In this document: one piece after another, positions 27,491 through 34,260 of the stretch
How the letters are laid out: the number at the start of each line of letters is the position of its first letter
Position numbering within the stretch: the stretch's first letter is position 1
Origin: Lachnospiraceae bacterium
Lineage (GTDB): Bacteria > Bacillota_A > Clostridia > Lachnospirales > Lachnospiraceae
Direction of reading: 5' to 3'
DNA: 34,260 bases
Assembly (NCBI GenBank): GCA_900764695.1
Contig: CAAFOY010000056.1
Coordinates: 1 to 34,260 of the forward strand
The notes under the pieces: generated by a model
Database searches by the model: none
What the model saw: only the letters and a program-made list of their open reading frames with translations
Told to the model about the DNA's origin: nothing
Program-made: the position numbers and the translations under genes

Positions 27491-27568
27491 CATTACCTCC
27501 ATCAAATTTTTATTATTCAATCAATTACTCTATTTCAGTCATTAAAATAATTACGTTAATTTTTCTTT

Positions 27569-28441
27569 TTATTTTACAAAATAACCAATAACAGCTATAG
27601 CGCCAACTAAATAGCAATAGTATGCAAAATATTTAAATTTCTTATTTCTTACAATAACAAGCATTGTCTTAATACAAATATAGCCTACAACTGCCGCTAC
27701 TAAAGCTCCGGCAATGTAGCATCCTAAATCTGAAGATGTCATTCCATCTTTTCCAAAATCTGCGATGTCTAGCACTGCAGCACCCATTATTGCCGGAATT
27801 GACATAATAAATGAATATTTAACTGCAAATTCTCTTTTTAATCCACATAACAGACCCGCTGTTATTGTAGTTCCAGATCTTGAAAGTCCTGGTAAAGTTG
27901 CAATTCCCTGACATGTTCCAATAAATAGTGCATTTAAATAGCTTGTTTTCTTTGGTTTCTTTTTTCCATCAGTAAGATTATCTGAAATAAGAAGAAGTGT
28001 TGCTGTTATAATAAGACATATTCCGGGAACTAAAAGAGTAGTTCCTGCTTTTTCAACTAAATCTTTTCCAAAATAACCGATTATACCTGTTGGGATTGTA
28101 GATACTATTACCAGCATTGCGAATTTTCTATAACCATTACGTATTACTTTTCTGTAAAATGGCTCATCCTGCATTTTTTTGCTGACAAAAAACTCTTTTA
28201 TATTAAAGCAAACATCAACAATAATTCCTATTCCATCTACTATAAGACGTCCTATATCTCTCCAGTAAACTAAGAATACTGCCAGCAATGTTCCAACATG
28301 TAAAATAATATCAAATGAAAAACCGATATCTTCCATTCCAATTAATTGCTTACATATAGTCAAATGTCCTGAACTACTTACAGGTAAAAACTCTGTCAGT
28401 CCCTGCACAATTCCTAATATTATTGCTTTAAATAATCCCAT
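27569..28441 (-). CDS. uppP: Undecaprenyl-diphosphatase UppP (BacA)
   Basis: UppP dephosphorylates undecaprenyl diphosphate so that the lipid carrier for cell wall synthesis can be reused; overexpression of the family gives bacitracin resistance. The 290-residue polytopic protein has the two family motifs GLTEFLPVSSSGHL (about 15-28) and PGLSRSGTTI, with about eight hydrophobic segments. An AGGTGG Shine-Dalgarno sequence precedes the ATG. It has its own promoter (28500-28528) and lies 78 bp upstream of the FtsK-type gene. Confidence 0.97.
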   Translation of the reverse strand: MGLFKAIILGIVQGLTEFLPVSSSGHLTICKQLIGMEDIGFSFDIILHVGTLLAVFLVYWRDIGRLIVDGIGIIVDVCFNIKEFFVSKKMQDEPFYRKVIRNGYRKFAMLVIVSTIPTGIIGYFGKDLVEKAGTTLLVPGICLIITATLLLISDNLTDGKKKPKKTSYLNALFIGTCQGIATLPGLSRSGTTITAGLLCGLKREFAVKYSFIMSIPAIMGAAVLDIADFGKDGMTSSDLGCYIAGALVAAVVGYICIKTMLVIVRNKKFKYFAYYCYLVGAIAVIGYFVK

Positions 28442-28499
28442 GTATCCACCTACTACTTTCCAAATAGTTTTATCCTTCTAAAATCCATAAGTACATTTC

Positions 28500-28528
28500 A
28501 TTTTACTATTTTTTCAATCTTAATTCAA
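28500..28528 (-). promoter_or_regulatory. uppP: Promoter of uppP
   Basis: On the minus strand TTGAAT (28523-28528) and TAAAAT (28500-28505) are separated by 17 bp. The predicted start near 28493 gives a leader of about 50 nt before uppP. The site lies downstream of the tepA terminator, which supports a separate transcript. Confidence 0.65.
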
Positions 28529-28568
28529 GTTATAATACATATTAATGCTTGGCAGCTATAAAAGCCAT

Positions 28569-28618
28569 AAAAGGTCTAAGCCCACTTATGAACAAACTCA
28601 CGCGGACTTAGACCTTTT
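28569..28618 (-). terminator. Transcription terminator after tepA
   Basis: A perfect 12-bp stem (AAAAGGTCTAAG at 28569-28580 with CTTAGACCTTTT at 28607-28618) has a 26-nt loop that can pair further. On the minus strand it is followed by ATGGCTTTT. It starts 14 bp beyond the tepA stop codon. The T-tract after the stem is interrupted, so efficiency is uncertain. Confidence 0.7.
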
Positions 28619-28631
28619 GCCCCTTACATCA

Positions 28632-29303
28632 TTATATTTTTTTATCATCTATCATGGATTTTAATTTATTCATTGCCTCCTTTAAGCCACCAACTTCGTT
28701 TATTATTTTTTTATCCACTGTTTCCTTTCCAACAAGAATACTTCCAACATCTTTTGTAAGCACTTCAGTTTCTGTCATCAATGTTATAAATCTATGCTCA
28801 GTTATCCCACAATGATTAACAACAAATTGGTTTATTCTTTTTTGTATTCTCATAAAATAATCATATGTTTGTGGAACACCAATAAATAATCCATTCATTC
28901 TTACAGGATGTATTACCATTGTTCCGGTCGGAACAATAAATGAATAATCCGTAGAAACAGCTAATGGCACTCCTATTGAATGACTTCCTCCAAGGACAAG
29001 TGAAACTGTAGGTTTACTCATACTTGCAATCATCTCTGCTATTGCAAGTCCACACTCCACATCTCCACCAACAGTATTTAATATAACAAGCAAACCGTCT
29101 ATTTCATCATTATCCTCAACTTCCGCAATCGTTGGAATAACATGTTCATACTTTGTTGTTTTCGTATTACTGCTAAGACAATCATGCCCTTCTATTTCAC
29201 CTATAATATTAAGCAAATGTATTTTCTTATGTTCTTTATTTTTATCTAAATCAGTCTGCCCATATTCTATGATATCGTCATTTTTTTCTTTATTTTCACT
29301 CAT
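28632..29303 (-). CDS. tepA: TepA-type ClpP-fold serine protease
   Basis: This 223-residue protein has the ClpP/crotonase fold and matches the TepA (YmfB, translocation-enhancing) family. Likely catalytic residues are Ser109 in GGSHSIGVPLA and His132 in MVIHPVR. NTVGGDVECGLAIAE (about 76-90) is a typical family segment. The N-terminal 28 residues are highly charged. In Bacillus the homologue lies beside spoIIIE, and here it is two genes upstream of the FtsK/SpoIIIE gene. The family has been linked to protein export and spore proteins, but its substrate is unclear. Its ribosome binding site is buried in a hairpin (29311-29341). Confidence 0.88.
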   Translation of the reverse strand: MSENKEKNDDIIEYGQTDLDKNKEHKKIHLLNIIGEIEGHDCLSSNTKTTKYEHVIPTIAEVEDNDEIDGLLVILNTVGGDVECGLAIAEMIASMSKPTVSLVLGGSHSIGVPLAVSTDYSFIVPTGTMVIHPVRMNGLFIGVPQTYDYFMRIQKRINQFVVNHCGITEHRFITLMTETEVLTKDVGSILVGKETVDKKIINEVGGLKEAMNKLKSMIDDKKI

Positions 29304-29341
29304 AAAAAACCTCCATACTACTTTCTATAAATAGTATGGAG
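29304..29341 (-). promoter_or_regulatory. Terminator-like hairpin that covers the tepA ribosome binding site
   Basis: On the minus strand a perfect 10-bp stem (29332-29341 with 29311-29320, 11-nt loop) is followed by G and then six T residues that run straight into the tepA ATG. The GGAGG Shine-Dalgarno sequence (29310-29314) has four of its five bases inside the 3' arm. The structure could terminate upstream transcripts, hide the ribosome binding site, or both. Confidence 0.7.
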
Positions 29342-29354
29342 ATTTTTCAAAATA

Positions 29355-29382
29355 ATATTATAAACCACTTAAAAGATGCCAA
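29355..29382 (-). promoter_or_regulatory. Possible promoter of tepA
   Basis: On the minus strand TTGGCA (29377-29382) and TAATAT (29355-29360) are spaced by 16 bp. The predicted start near 29348 would place the SD-covering hairpin at the very 5' end of the transcript. Confidence 0.45.
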
Positions 29383-29408
29383 TCATAAAATGCTATACGA
29401 TTGCACAA

Positions 29409-29438
29409 GAATAAAAATGTAACCTATCATTTTTATTC
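29409..29438 (-). terminator. AU-rich hairpin overlapping the hisA stop codon
   Basis: A perfect 11-bp stem (GAATAAAAATG at 29409-29419 with CATTTTTATTC at 29428-29438) encloses an 8-nt loop and overlaps the end of hisA. The stem is weak, being mostly A-T, and there is no separate T-tract, so termination here is uncertain. Confidence 0.45.
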
Positions 29439-30209
29439 ATTATATTTAGCAACTATTTCCTGATATGATAAATGTCCACCAAAAATATCCAATGCACTTC
29501 CTATTGTAAAATCTAATTTTGCATCACATATTTTTTTGAAATTATCTATCTGATCTACACTTGCAATTCCGCCTGCATAAGTAATTGGGTTCTTCTCCCA
29601 CTTTGAAAGCAATTTTACTAACTCTTCTTCCATTCCCGAACCTTTTCCCTCCACATCAACTCCATGGATTAGAAATTCATCACAATATTTGGAAAAATGC
29701 TCCATTGTTTCTTCATTTAATTTAATGTTAGTAAATGTCTGCCATCTGTCTGTAACTATATAATAATCATTGTTTTTCTTTCTGCAACTTAAGTCCAATA
29801 CGATTTTACTTTTACCTACTGCCTTTACAAGTTTGTCTAAATTTTCGTAATTTACTTCTCCATTTTTGAATACATATGATGTAACAATAACATGACTTGC
29901 TCCATTTTCAATATATTCAGCTGCATTTTCTGCATTAATTCCTCCACCTATCTGCATTCCTTCCGGATAAGCAGCAAGCGCTTCAAGTGCCTGCTTTTTT
30001 GAAGCCTCAAAATACTCGGAATCTGCTGCATTTAAAATAATAATATGTCCACCTTCAAGATTGTTATTTTTATACATATTTGCATAATATGCTCCACCTT
30101 TTTGTGACACAAAATTTTCCTGTGCCTTATTGCCTTTATCTTTAAGCGTTCCACCTACTAACTGTTTTACTTTCCCATTATGAATGTCTATACATGGTCT
30201 GAATTTCAT
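29433..30209 (-). CDS. hisA: Eukaryotic-type HisA (ProFAR isomerase)
   Basis: HisA isomerises ProFAR to PRFAR, the fourth step of histidine synthesis. This 258-residue barrel follows the eukaryotic (yeast HIS6) form rather than the common bacterial one. Recognisable HIS6-like segments are CIDIHNGKVKQLVGGTL at the start, NFVSQ near 32, MQIGGGIN, VIVTSYVF, IVLDLSCRK, WQTFT near 156, EFLIHGVDVEG and FTIGSALDIFGG. Asp8 and Asp139 are the likely acid/base pair. It stands alone, 29 bp downstream of an ABC exporter permease, with no other his gene in the window. The start has AGGAAG upstream. I am confident of the family; the reason for its location is unknown. Confidence 0.9.
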   Translation of the reverse strand: MKFRPCIDIHNGKVKQLVGGTLKDKGNKAQENFVSQKGGAYYANMYKNNNLEGGHIIILNAADSEYFEASKKQALEALAAYPEGMQIGGGINAENAAEYIENGASHVIVTSYVFKNGEVNYENLDKLVKAVGKSKIVLDLSCRKKNNDYYIVTDRWQTFTNIKLNEETMEHFSKYCDEFLIHGVDVEGKGSGMEEELVKLLSKWEKNPITYAGGIASVDQIDNFKKICDAKLDFTIGSALDIFGGHLSYQEIVAKYNE

Positions 30210-30238
30210 TTTTTCTTCCTATCTTTCTTTTTTATTTA

Positions 30239-33200
30239 CTATTCTCCACTTTTTAGTGATGTTGCCATATCAACTTTTTTCAATTTAAAATGCATCGAAA
30301 TATTAATTATTACAGCAAATAAAATTGTTAATAATGTGCTATAAATGTAACCACGCGTTCCAATATTTCTTCCAAACATAACCATATCAATTTCTGCCGT
30401 CTGAATTACAAATTGGTGCAAAATTATTCCAAATCCAATGCCTATTATAATTCCTAAAATTGTGATAATGACATTTTCTCTGTAAATATAACCTGACACT
30501 TCCATATCATAAAAGCCAAGTACTTTAAATGTTGCCAATTCTCTTCGTCTTTCAGCAATATTTATATTGTTAAGATTATAAAGTACAATAAATGCAAGTA
30601 GTCCTGCCGAAAATACAAGTACGATTACAACCGTATCCATACTTTTCATCATTTCACTAAAACTATTATATGTTGTCTGTAAGAATGATACTCCTGCAAC
30701 ACCATCATTACTCATTATTTTATTTCCTATTTTATCGTCTATAACTCTGCCTTTTTTCAGGATACAAAAAGCAGTATTCATTTTTGCATCTTTCCCGGTT
30801 ATCTGTTTATAATATTTTCCGGTCATATACATATAATGATAACTATAATTTTCGATTATTGCACTAACCTTTACATTATATCTTACAGTATCGCTTTCTT
30901 TGAAATAAATTTCATCGCCTACTTTGGCTCCGATTTTCTTAGCCATTTTTTCAGATATAAGCACACCATCATCATTTAACTTATATTTTTCATTTTTAGT
31001 TCTGCTCTTAAATGTAACGTATTTAGATATATCATCTGTGCTTTCAGGTATAACTATGTATGTACTTACCGTACTATTTTCCTTTCCAACATCATAATTC
31101 AATACATCTGCCTGTAAATTATCTTTTATATCCGAATTGCTGTTGAGAATCTTTTTAAGTTCATCCGTTCCATTCTTCTTAGTCCATTCATCATCGTATG
31201 TAACTGTCAAATCATAATGGAATAAATCGTCAAACTGTATTGTTAATATTGAATTTATGGAATTTTTAACGCCAAATCCAACAAGCATTAAAGCCATACA
31301 TCCACCTATACCAAACAAAGTCATGAACAATCTTTTTTTGTATCTAAACAGATTTCTAAAAGTCGATTTTATATTAAAACTTAGATGATTCCAAATAAAA
31401 GGTATTCTTTCAAGCAGCACACGCTTTCCGGCTTTTGGAGCTTCTTGCTGCATAAGTGATGCCGGTTGTTCCATAAGTGCTTTATAACACGCAAGTATTG
31501 TTGCACCTATTACACTTACTGCTGCTGCAAGACATGCTGTCACAAAATAATATCCATTTATAGGAATTTCTATTATATATAAATTCTGATACATCAATCT
31601 ATACGCAGTTATTATAATCCATGGTAAAGTTTTGCTACCTGCTATACCTCCAATTATGCCACCTGCAATTGTTGCAACTGCTCCATATGCGATATATTTT
31701 CCGGCTATGCTTCCTTTTCCATAGCCCAGTGCCTTAAGTGTTCCAATCTGAACTCTTTCTTCCTCAACCATTCTTGTCATAGTCGTCAAACTTACCATTG
31801 CTGCAACCAAAAAGAATATAAGTGGAAATACTTTTCCTATATTTCCAATACGCTCTGCGTCCTGACCAAATTCAACAAATGACACAACCGTTTGTCTGTC
31901 CAGCACATACCATTCTTTCTTTTCTATCTCATATACTTTATCTTTTGCCTTATCTACTTTTCTTTGCGCTTTGTTAAGCTTTTTCTGAGCCTTAGCAAGC
32001 TTTGTATATGCCTTATCAACCTTTTTTTGTGCCTTTATAATCTCATTTTTACCATCAGTAATTTCTTTTTTTCCATCAGCTAGTTTTTGCTTTCCGGTTT
32101 CAAGTTTTTCTTTCGTATTATCTAATACTGCTCTTGATTTTTTTAATTCCTGCTTTCCAACAATTAAACTTTTCTTTGCTTTATCAAGCTTCTTTTTACT
32201 TTTATCCAGTTTAATTTTTGCTTTATTTAATTGTCGCTCATGTTTAGAAATCTCTGACTGTGCACTTTCAATCTGGCTCTTAACCTGCGGCACATCACTC
32301 ATTCCCATTGCAGCAAATCTTTTTTTAGTGTTATTTAAATCATTTTTCCCACTTTCAAGTTCTTTTACTCCTGTTTTATATTTAGCATATCCACTTTCAT
32401 ATTGTTTTTGACCATTTTTATACTCTTTTTCACCTTCTTTCAATTTTACGCTGGCAGATTCATATTGCTTTTCCCCTTTATTGTATTGTTCAACTCCACT
32501 TTTATATTCTTTTTCCTGCTTTTTTAATTCACTTTCTCCCTCTTCTATTTTTTTACTATTTTCTTCTATTTCCTTCTGTCCATCATCCGCTTTTTTCAAA
32601 CCTTTTTCGTATTTTTTATAATTTTTATCTATCTTTTCCTGAGCTGACTGAATTTCTTCATTTGCCACGTCAACTATTTCTTCGTATCTTTTTTGTTCCA
32701 TAGCAGGCGCAACTTTTTTAATTTTATTTGTCACTTTATCAACATACTTTTCATATTTTGTTCCATAGCTGTCTAACTTTTTAGCACCTTTTAATGTAAT
32801 ATAAATATCAGAGAAGTTATCCATATCAAACTGATTTTTATTAATAATTATTAATCCATCAAGTTTTCCTGAACCTACTGTACTGCTTCCTTTGTGAAAT
32901 GATAAATAATTACCTGTACAAAAAGTTCCTTTTACGGTATATTCCTTTCCCTTTACGTATTCATTATCAACTGTTATCTTGTCCCCTACCTTAATGTAAT
33001 TATGTTCAGCTAACTGTCTATCCACAAGGCACTCATCATCTGACAGTTCATTCACATTTGTTTTCACTTTATTAATTGTATCCGTTCTAGACATCATTTT
33101 CACGGTATACTCTGTTTCTCCATTCTTAACTACCTGATCCACATTATATATACCTTCGATGTCTTTTATTTCATCTATAGACTTTAATGCATTAATATCG

Positions 33201-33409
33201 TTATTAGTTACTCCAAGTTCACTTACAACTCTAATATCATAAATGTTTTCTTTATCATAAATTGCATCCACGGATTTTCTCATGTCAGGTTCCGTAGAAC
33301 GTATTCCAGCATAAAAAGCCACACCAAGGGCAACAATTAAAAGCAGGGATAAAAACCTGCCAAATGTCTTTTTTATTTGAACATAAAATTCTTTTCTTAA
33401 TGCCTTCAT
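30239..33409 (-). CDS. ABC transporter permease, FtsX family, with long coiled-coil insert
   Basis: This 1056-residue membrane protein is the permease of a MacB/LolE-like (type VII) ABC exporter. A membrane helix at about 17-36 is followed by an extracytoplasmic region. A lysine- and glutamate-rich coiled coil of roughly 255 residues (about 240-495), with recurring Y-x-x-G-x-x-x-Y/L units, comes next. The first FtsX membrane block is at about 515-660. A second membrane helix near 695-720, another extracytoplasmic domain and a final FtsX block near 910-1050 complete it. The duplicated FtsX layout fits a permease with both halves in one chain. The Shine-Dalgarno sequence is AGAGG. The substrate is unknown; lipids, peptides or cell-wall signalling are possible. 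It lies 25 bp after the ATPase gene. Confidence 0.9.
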   Translation of the reverse strand: MKALRKEFYVQIKKTFGRFLSLLLIVALGVAFYAGIRSTEPDMRKSVDAIYDKENIYDIRVVSELGVTNNDINALKSIDEIKDIEGIYNVDQVVKNGETEYTVKMMSRTDTINKVKTNVNELSDDECLVDRQLAEHNYIKVGDKITVDNEYVKGKEYTVKGTFCTGNYLSFHKGSSTVGSGKLDGLIIINKNQFDMDNFSDIYITLKGAKKLDSYGTKYEKYVDKVTNKIKKVAPAMEQKRYEEIVDVANEEIQSAQEKIDKNYKKYEKGLKKADDGQKEIEENSKKIEEGESELKKQEKEYKSGVEQYNKGEKQYESASVKLKEGEKEYKNGQKQYESGYAKYKTGVKELESGKNDLNNTKKRFAAMGMSDVPQVKSQIESAQSEISKHERQLNKAKIKLDKSKKKLDKAKKSLIVGKQELKKSRAVLDNTKEKLETGKQKLADGKKEITDGKNEIIKAQKKVDKAYTKLAKAQKKLNKAQRKVDKAKDKVYEIEKKEWYVLDRQTVVSFVEFGQDAERIGNIGKVFPLIFFLVAAMVSLTTMTRMVEEERVQIGTLKALGYGKGSIAGKYIAYGAVATIAGGIIGGIAGSKTLPWIIITAYRLMYQNLYIIEIPINGYYFVTACLAAAVSVIGATILACYKALMEQPASLMQQEAPKAGKRVLLERIPFIWNHLSFNIKSTFRNLFRYKKRLFMTLFGIGGCMALMLVGFGVKNSINSILTIQFDDLFHYDLTVTYDDEWTKKNGTDELKKILNSNSDIKDNLQADVLNYDVGKENSTVSTYIVIPESTDDISKYVTFKSRTKNEKYKLNDDGVLISEKMAKKIGAKVGDEIYFKESDTVRYNVKVSAIIENYSYHYMYMTGKYYKQITGKDAKMNTAFCILKKGRVIDDKIGNKIMSNDGVAGVSFLQTTYNSFSEMMKSMDTVVIVLVFSAGLLAFIVLYNLNNINIAERRRELATFKVLGFYDMEVSGYIYRENVIITILGIIIGIGFGIILHQFVIQTAEIDMVMFGRNIGTRGYIYSTLLTILFAVIINISMHFKLKKVDMATSLKSGE

Positions 33410-33434
33410 ATAGCTACCTCTTGATACTTAATTT

Positions 33435-34133
33435 TTACCATTCAATTTTTTCTACCGGAAGTGGATTTTCATTTATTGTCATATCACTGACTTTACCGTT
33501 TTTGATTTTAATTATTCTGTTTGCCATTGGTGCAATTGCCTGATTGTGCGTAATTACAACAACTGTCATACCTTTTTTACATGTATCCTGCAATAATTTT
33601 AATATAGCTTTTCCTGTCTGATAATCTAATGCTCCTGTCGGTTCATCTGCCAATAATAATTTAGGATTTTTTGCAATTGCCCTTGCAATAGATACCCTTT
33701 GCTGCTCTCCTCCTGAAAGCTGTGCCGGGAAGTTTTTCATTCTTTCCTTAAGTCCAACGCTTTCAAGAACTTTTTTTGCATCTAACGGATTTTTGCAAAT
33801 CTGACCTGCCAGTTCTACATTTTCCAATGCTGTAAGATTTTGCACCAGATTATAAAACTGAAAAACAAAACCAATATCATGTCTTCTATATGTAGTTAAC
33901 TCCCTATTGCTGTATCTGCTTATATCTTTTCCATCAACAATAACGTTACCGGAAGTCAATTTATCCATTCCACCTAAAATATTAAGTACGGTAGTTTTTC
34001 CTGCTCCTGAAGGTCCGACAATAACAACAAATTCTCCTTTTTCAAATGAAAAATTCATTCCATCTGCCGCCTTTATTGTTATTTCTCCTGTTTTATATTC
34101 TTTTACAACATCTTTTATTTCAACGTAACTCAT
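33435..34133 (-). CDS. ABC transporter ATP-binding protein (MacB/LolD type)
   Basis: This 232-residue nucleotide-binding subunit energises the FtsX-type permease encoded 25 bp downstream. Walker A is GPSGAGKTT (40-48), the Q-loop is in VFQFYNL, the signature is LSGGEQQRVSIARA and Walker B is LLLADEPTGALD, followed by the switch histidine in VVITHN. I chose the ATG at 34133, which has a strong TAGGAGGTG 6-8 bp upstream. A GTG at 34142 would place the start inside that Shine-Dalgarno sequence. A good promoter lies upstream, so this is the first gene of an ATPase-permease-hisA operon. Confidence 0.94.
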   Translation of the reverse strand: MSYVEIKDVVKEYKTGEITIKAADGMNFSFEKGEFVVIVGPSGAGKTTVLNILGGMDKLTSGNVIVDGKDISRYSNRELTTYRRHDIGFVFQFYNLVQNLTALENVELAGQICKNPLDAKKVLESVGLKERMKNFPAQLSGGEQQRVSIARAIAKNPKLLLADEPTGALDYQTGKAILKLLQDTCKKGMTVVVITHNQAIAPMANRIIKIKNGKVSDMTINENPLPVEKIEW

Positions 34134-34202
34134 AAATCGCACCTCCTAAAAGCATGTTTCATACTACCATCTACCATCTAAAATCTAATTTCTCTTATAT
34201 AT

Positions 34203-34231
34203 ATATTAACTGACATTTTTTTTTCATTCAA
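34203..34231 (-). promoter_or_regulatory. Promoter of the ABC exporter operon
   Basis: On the minus strand TTGAAT (34226-34231) and TAATAT (34203-34208) are separated by 17 bp. The start near 34196 gives a leader of about 60 nt. A 13-bp perfect inverted repeat (CAAAGT-A-ACTTTG, 34235-34247) lies just upstream of the -35 box and a CTACCAT direct repeat lies in the leader near 34166-34180; either could bind a regulator. Confidence 0.65.
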
Positions 34232-34260
34232 GGGCAAAGTAACTTTGTTATCTTTAATAA

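Noticed and set aside
31892..32083. Hydrophobic 63-residue plus-strand ORF
   Set aside because: It is the antisense of the Lys/Glu-rich coiled coil of the permease, which always yields Phe/Leu/Ser-rich frames.

Overview
The window is a low-GC, gene-dense chromosomal segment from an anaerobic Firmicute. It is most likely a member of the Lachnospiraceae (class Clostridia). The evidence is the AT-rich codon use, the Clostridia-type core operons, a hydrogenase maturase (HydE), formate-tetrahydrofolate ligase, and a eukaryotic-type HisA. No species can be assigned from the sequence alone. Nearly all genes lie on the minus strand; only ychF and a PHP phosphatase gene are on the plus strand. I see no tRNA, rRNA, CRISPR array, prophage or intact insertion sequence.

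Region 1 (92-5866, minus) is the start of the division and cell wall (dcw) cluster: mraZ, rsmH, an FtsL-like gene and two tandem class B penicillin-binding proteins. It is driven by one clear promoter followed directly by four MraZ boxes with exact 10-bp spacing. Region 2 (6017-8360) has lgt with a consensus promoter and a strong terminator, divergent from the GTPase gene ychF, which has its own terminator.

Region 3 (8399-9831) is the accessory part. A PHP phosphatase gene is bracketed by two inverted copies of a long, GC-rich hairpin element (181 bp, and 255 bp including an internal 78-bp duplication). A different inverted-repeat element lies between the gene and the second copy. The outer arms of the hairpin elements differ between copies but stay complementary within each copy.

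Region 4 (9832-24803, minus) is a long conserved housekeeping run: fhs, folD, priA, def, fmt, a YugP-type membrane zinc peptidase, rsmB, rlmN, prpC, prkC, rsgA, rpe and finally hydE. It joins one-carbon metabolism, translation start and maturation, rRNA modification, replication restart and the cell-wall-sensing kinase/phosphatase pair. In Bacillus the equivalent run ends in thiN; here the last gene is hydE.

Region 5 (24815-29303, minus) holds an FtsK/SpoIIIE DNA translocase just upstream of fhs, undecaprenyl-diphosphatase uppP with its own promoter, and a TepA-type ClpP-fold protease whose ribosome binding site lies inside a terminator-like hairpin. Region 6 (29433-34260, minus) has an orphan eukaryotic-type hisA downstream of a two-gene ABC exporter. 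The exporter permease carries a coiled-coil insert of about 255 residues.

The most worthwhile leads are the paired hairpin elements and their co-varying arms, the SD-sequestering hairpin before tepA, the eukaryotic-type hisA in an exporter operon, hydE ending the priA-rpe operon, and a penicillin-binding protein with KTA in place of KTG. I found no multi-gene system that I would call wholly new.
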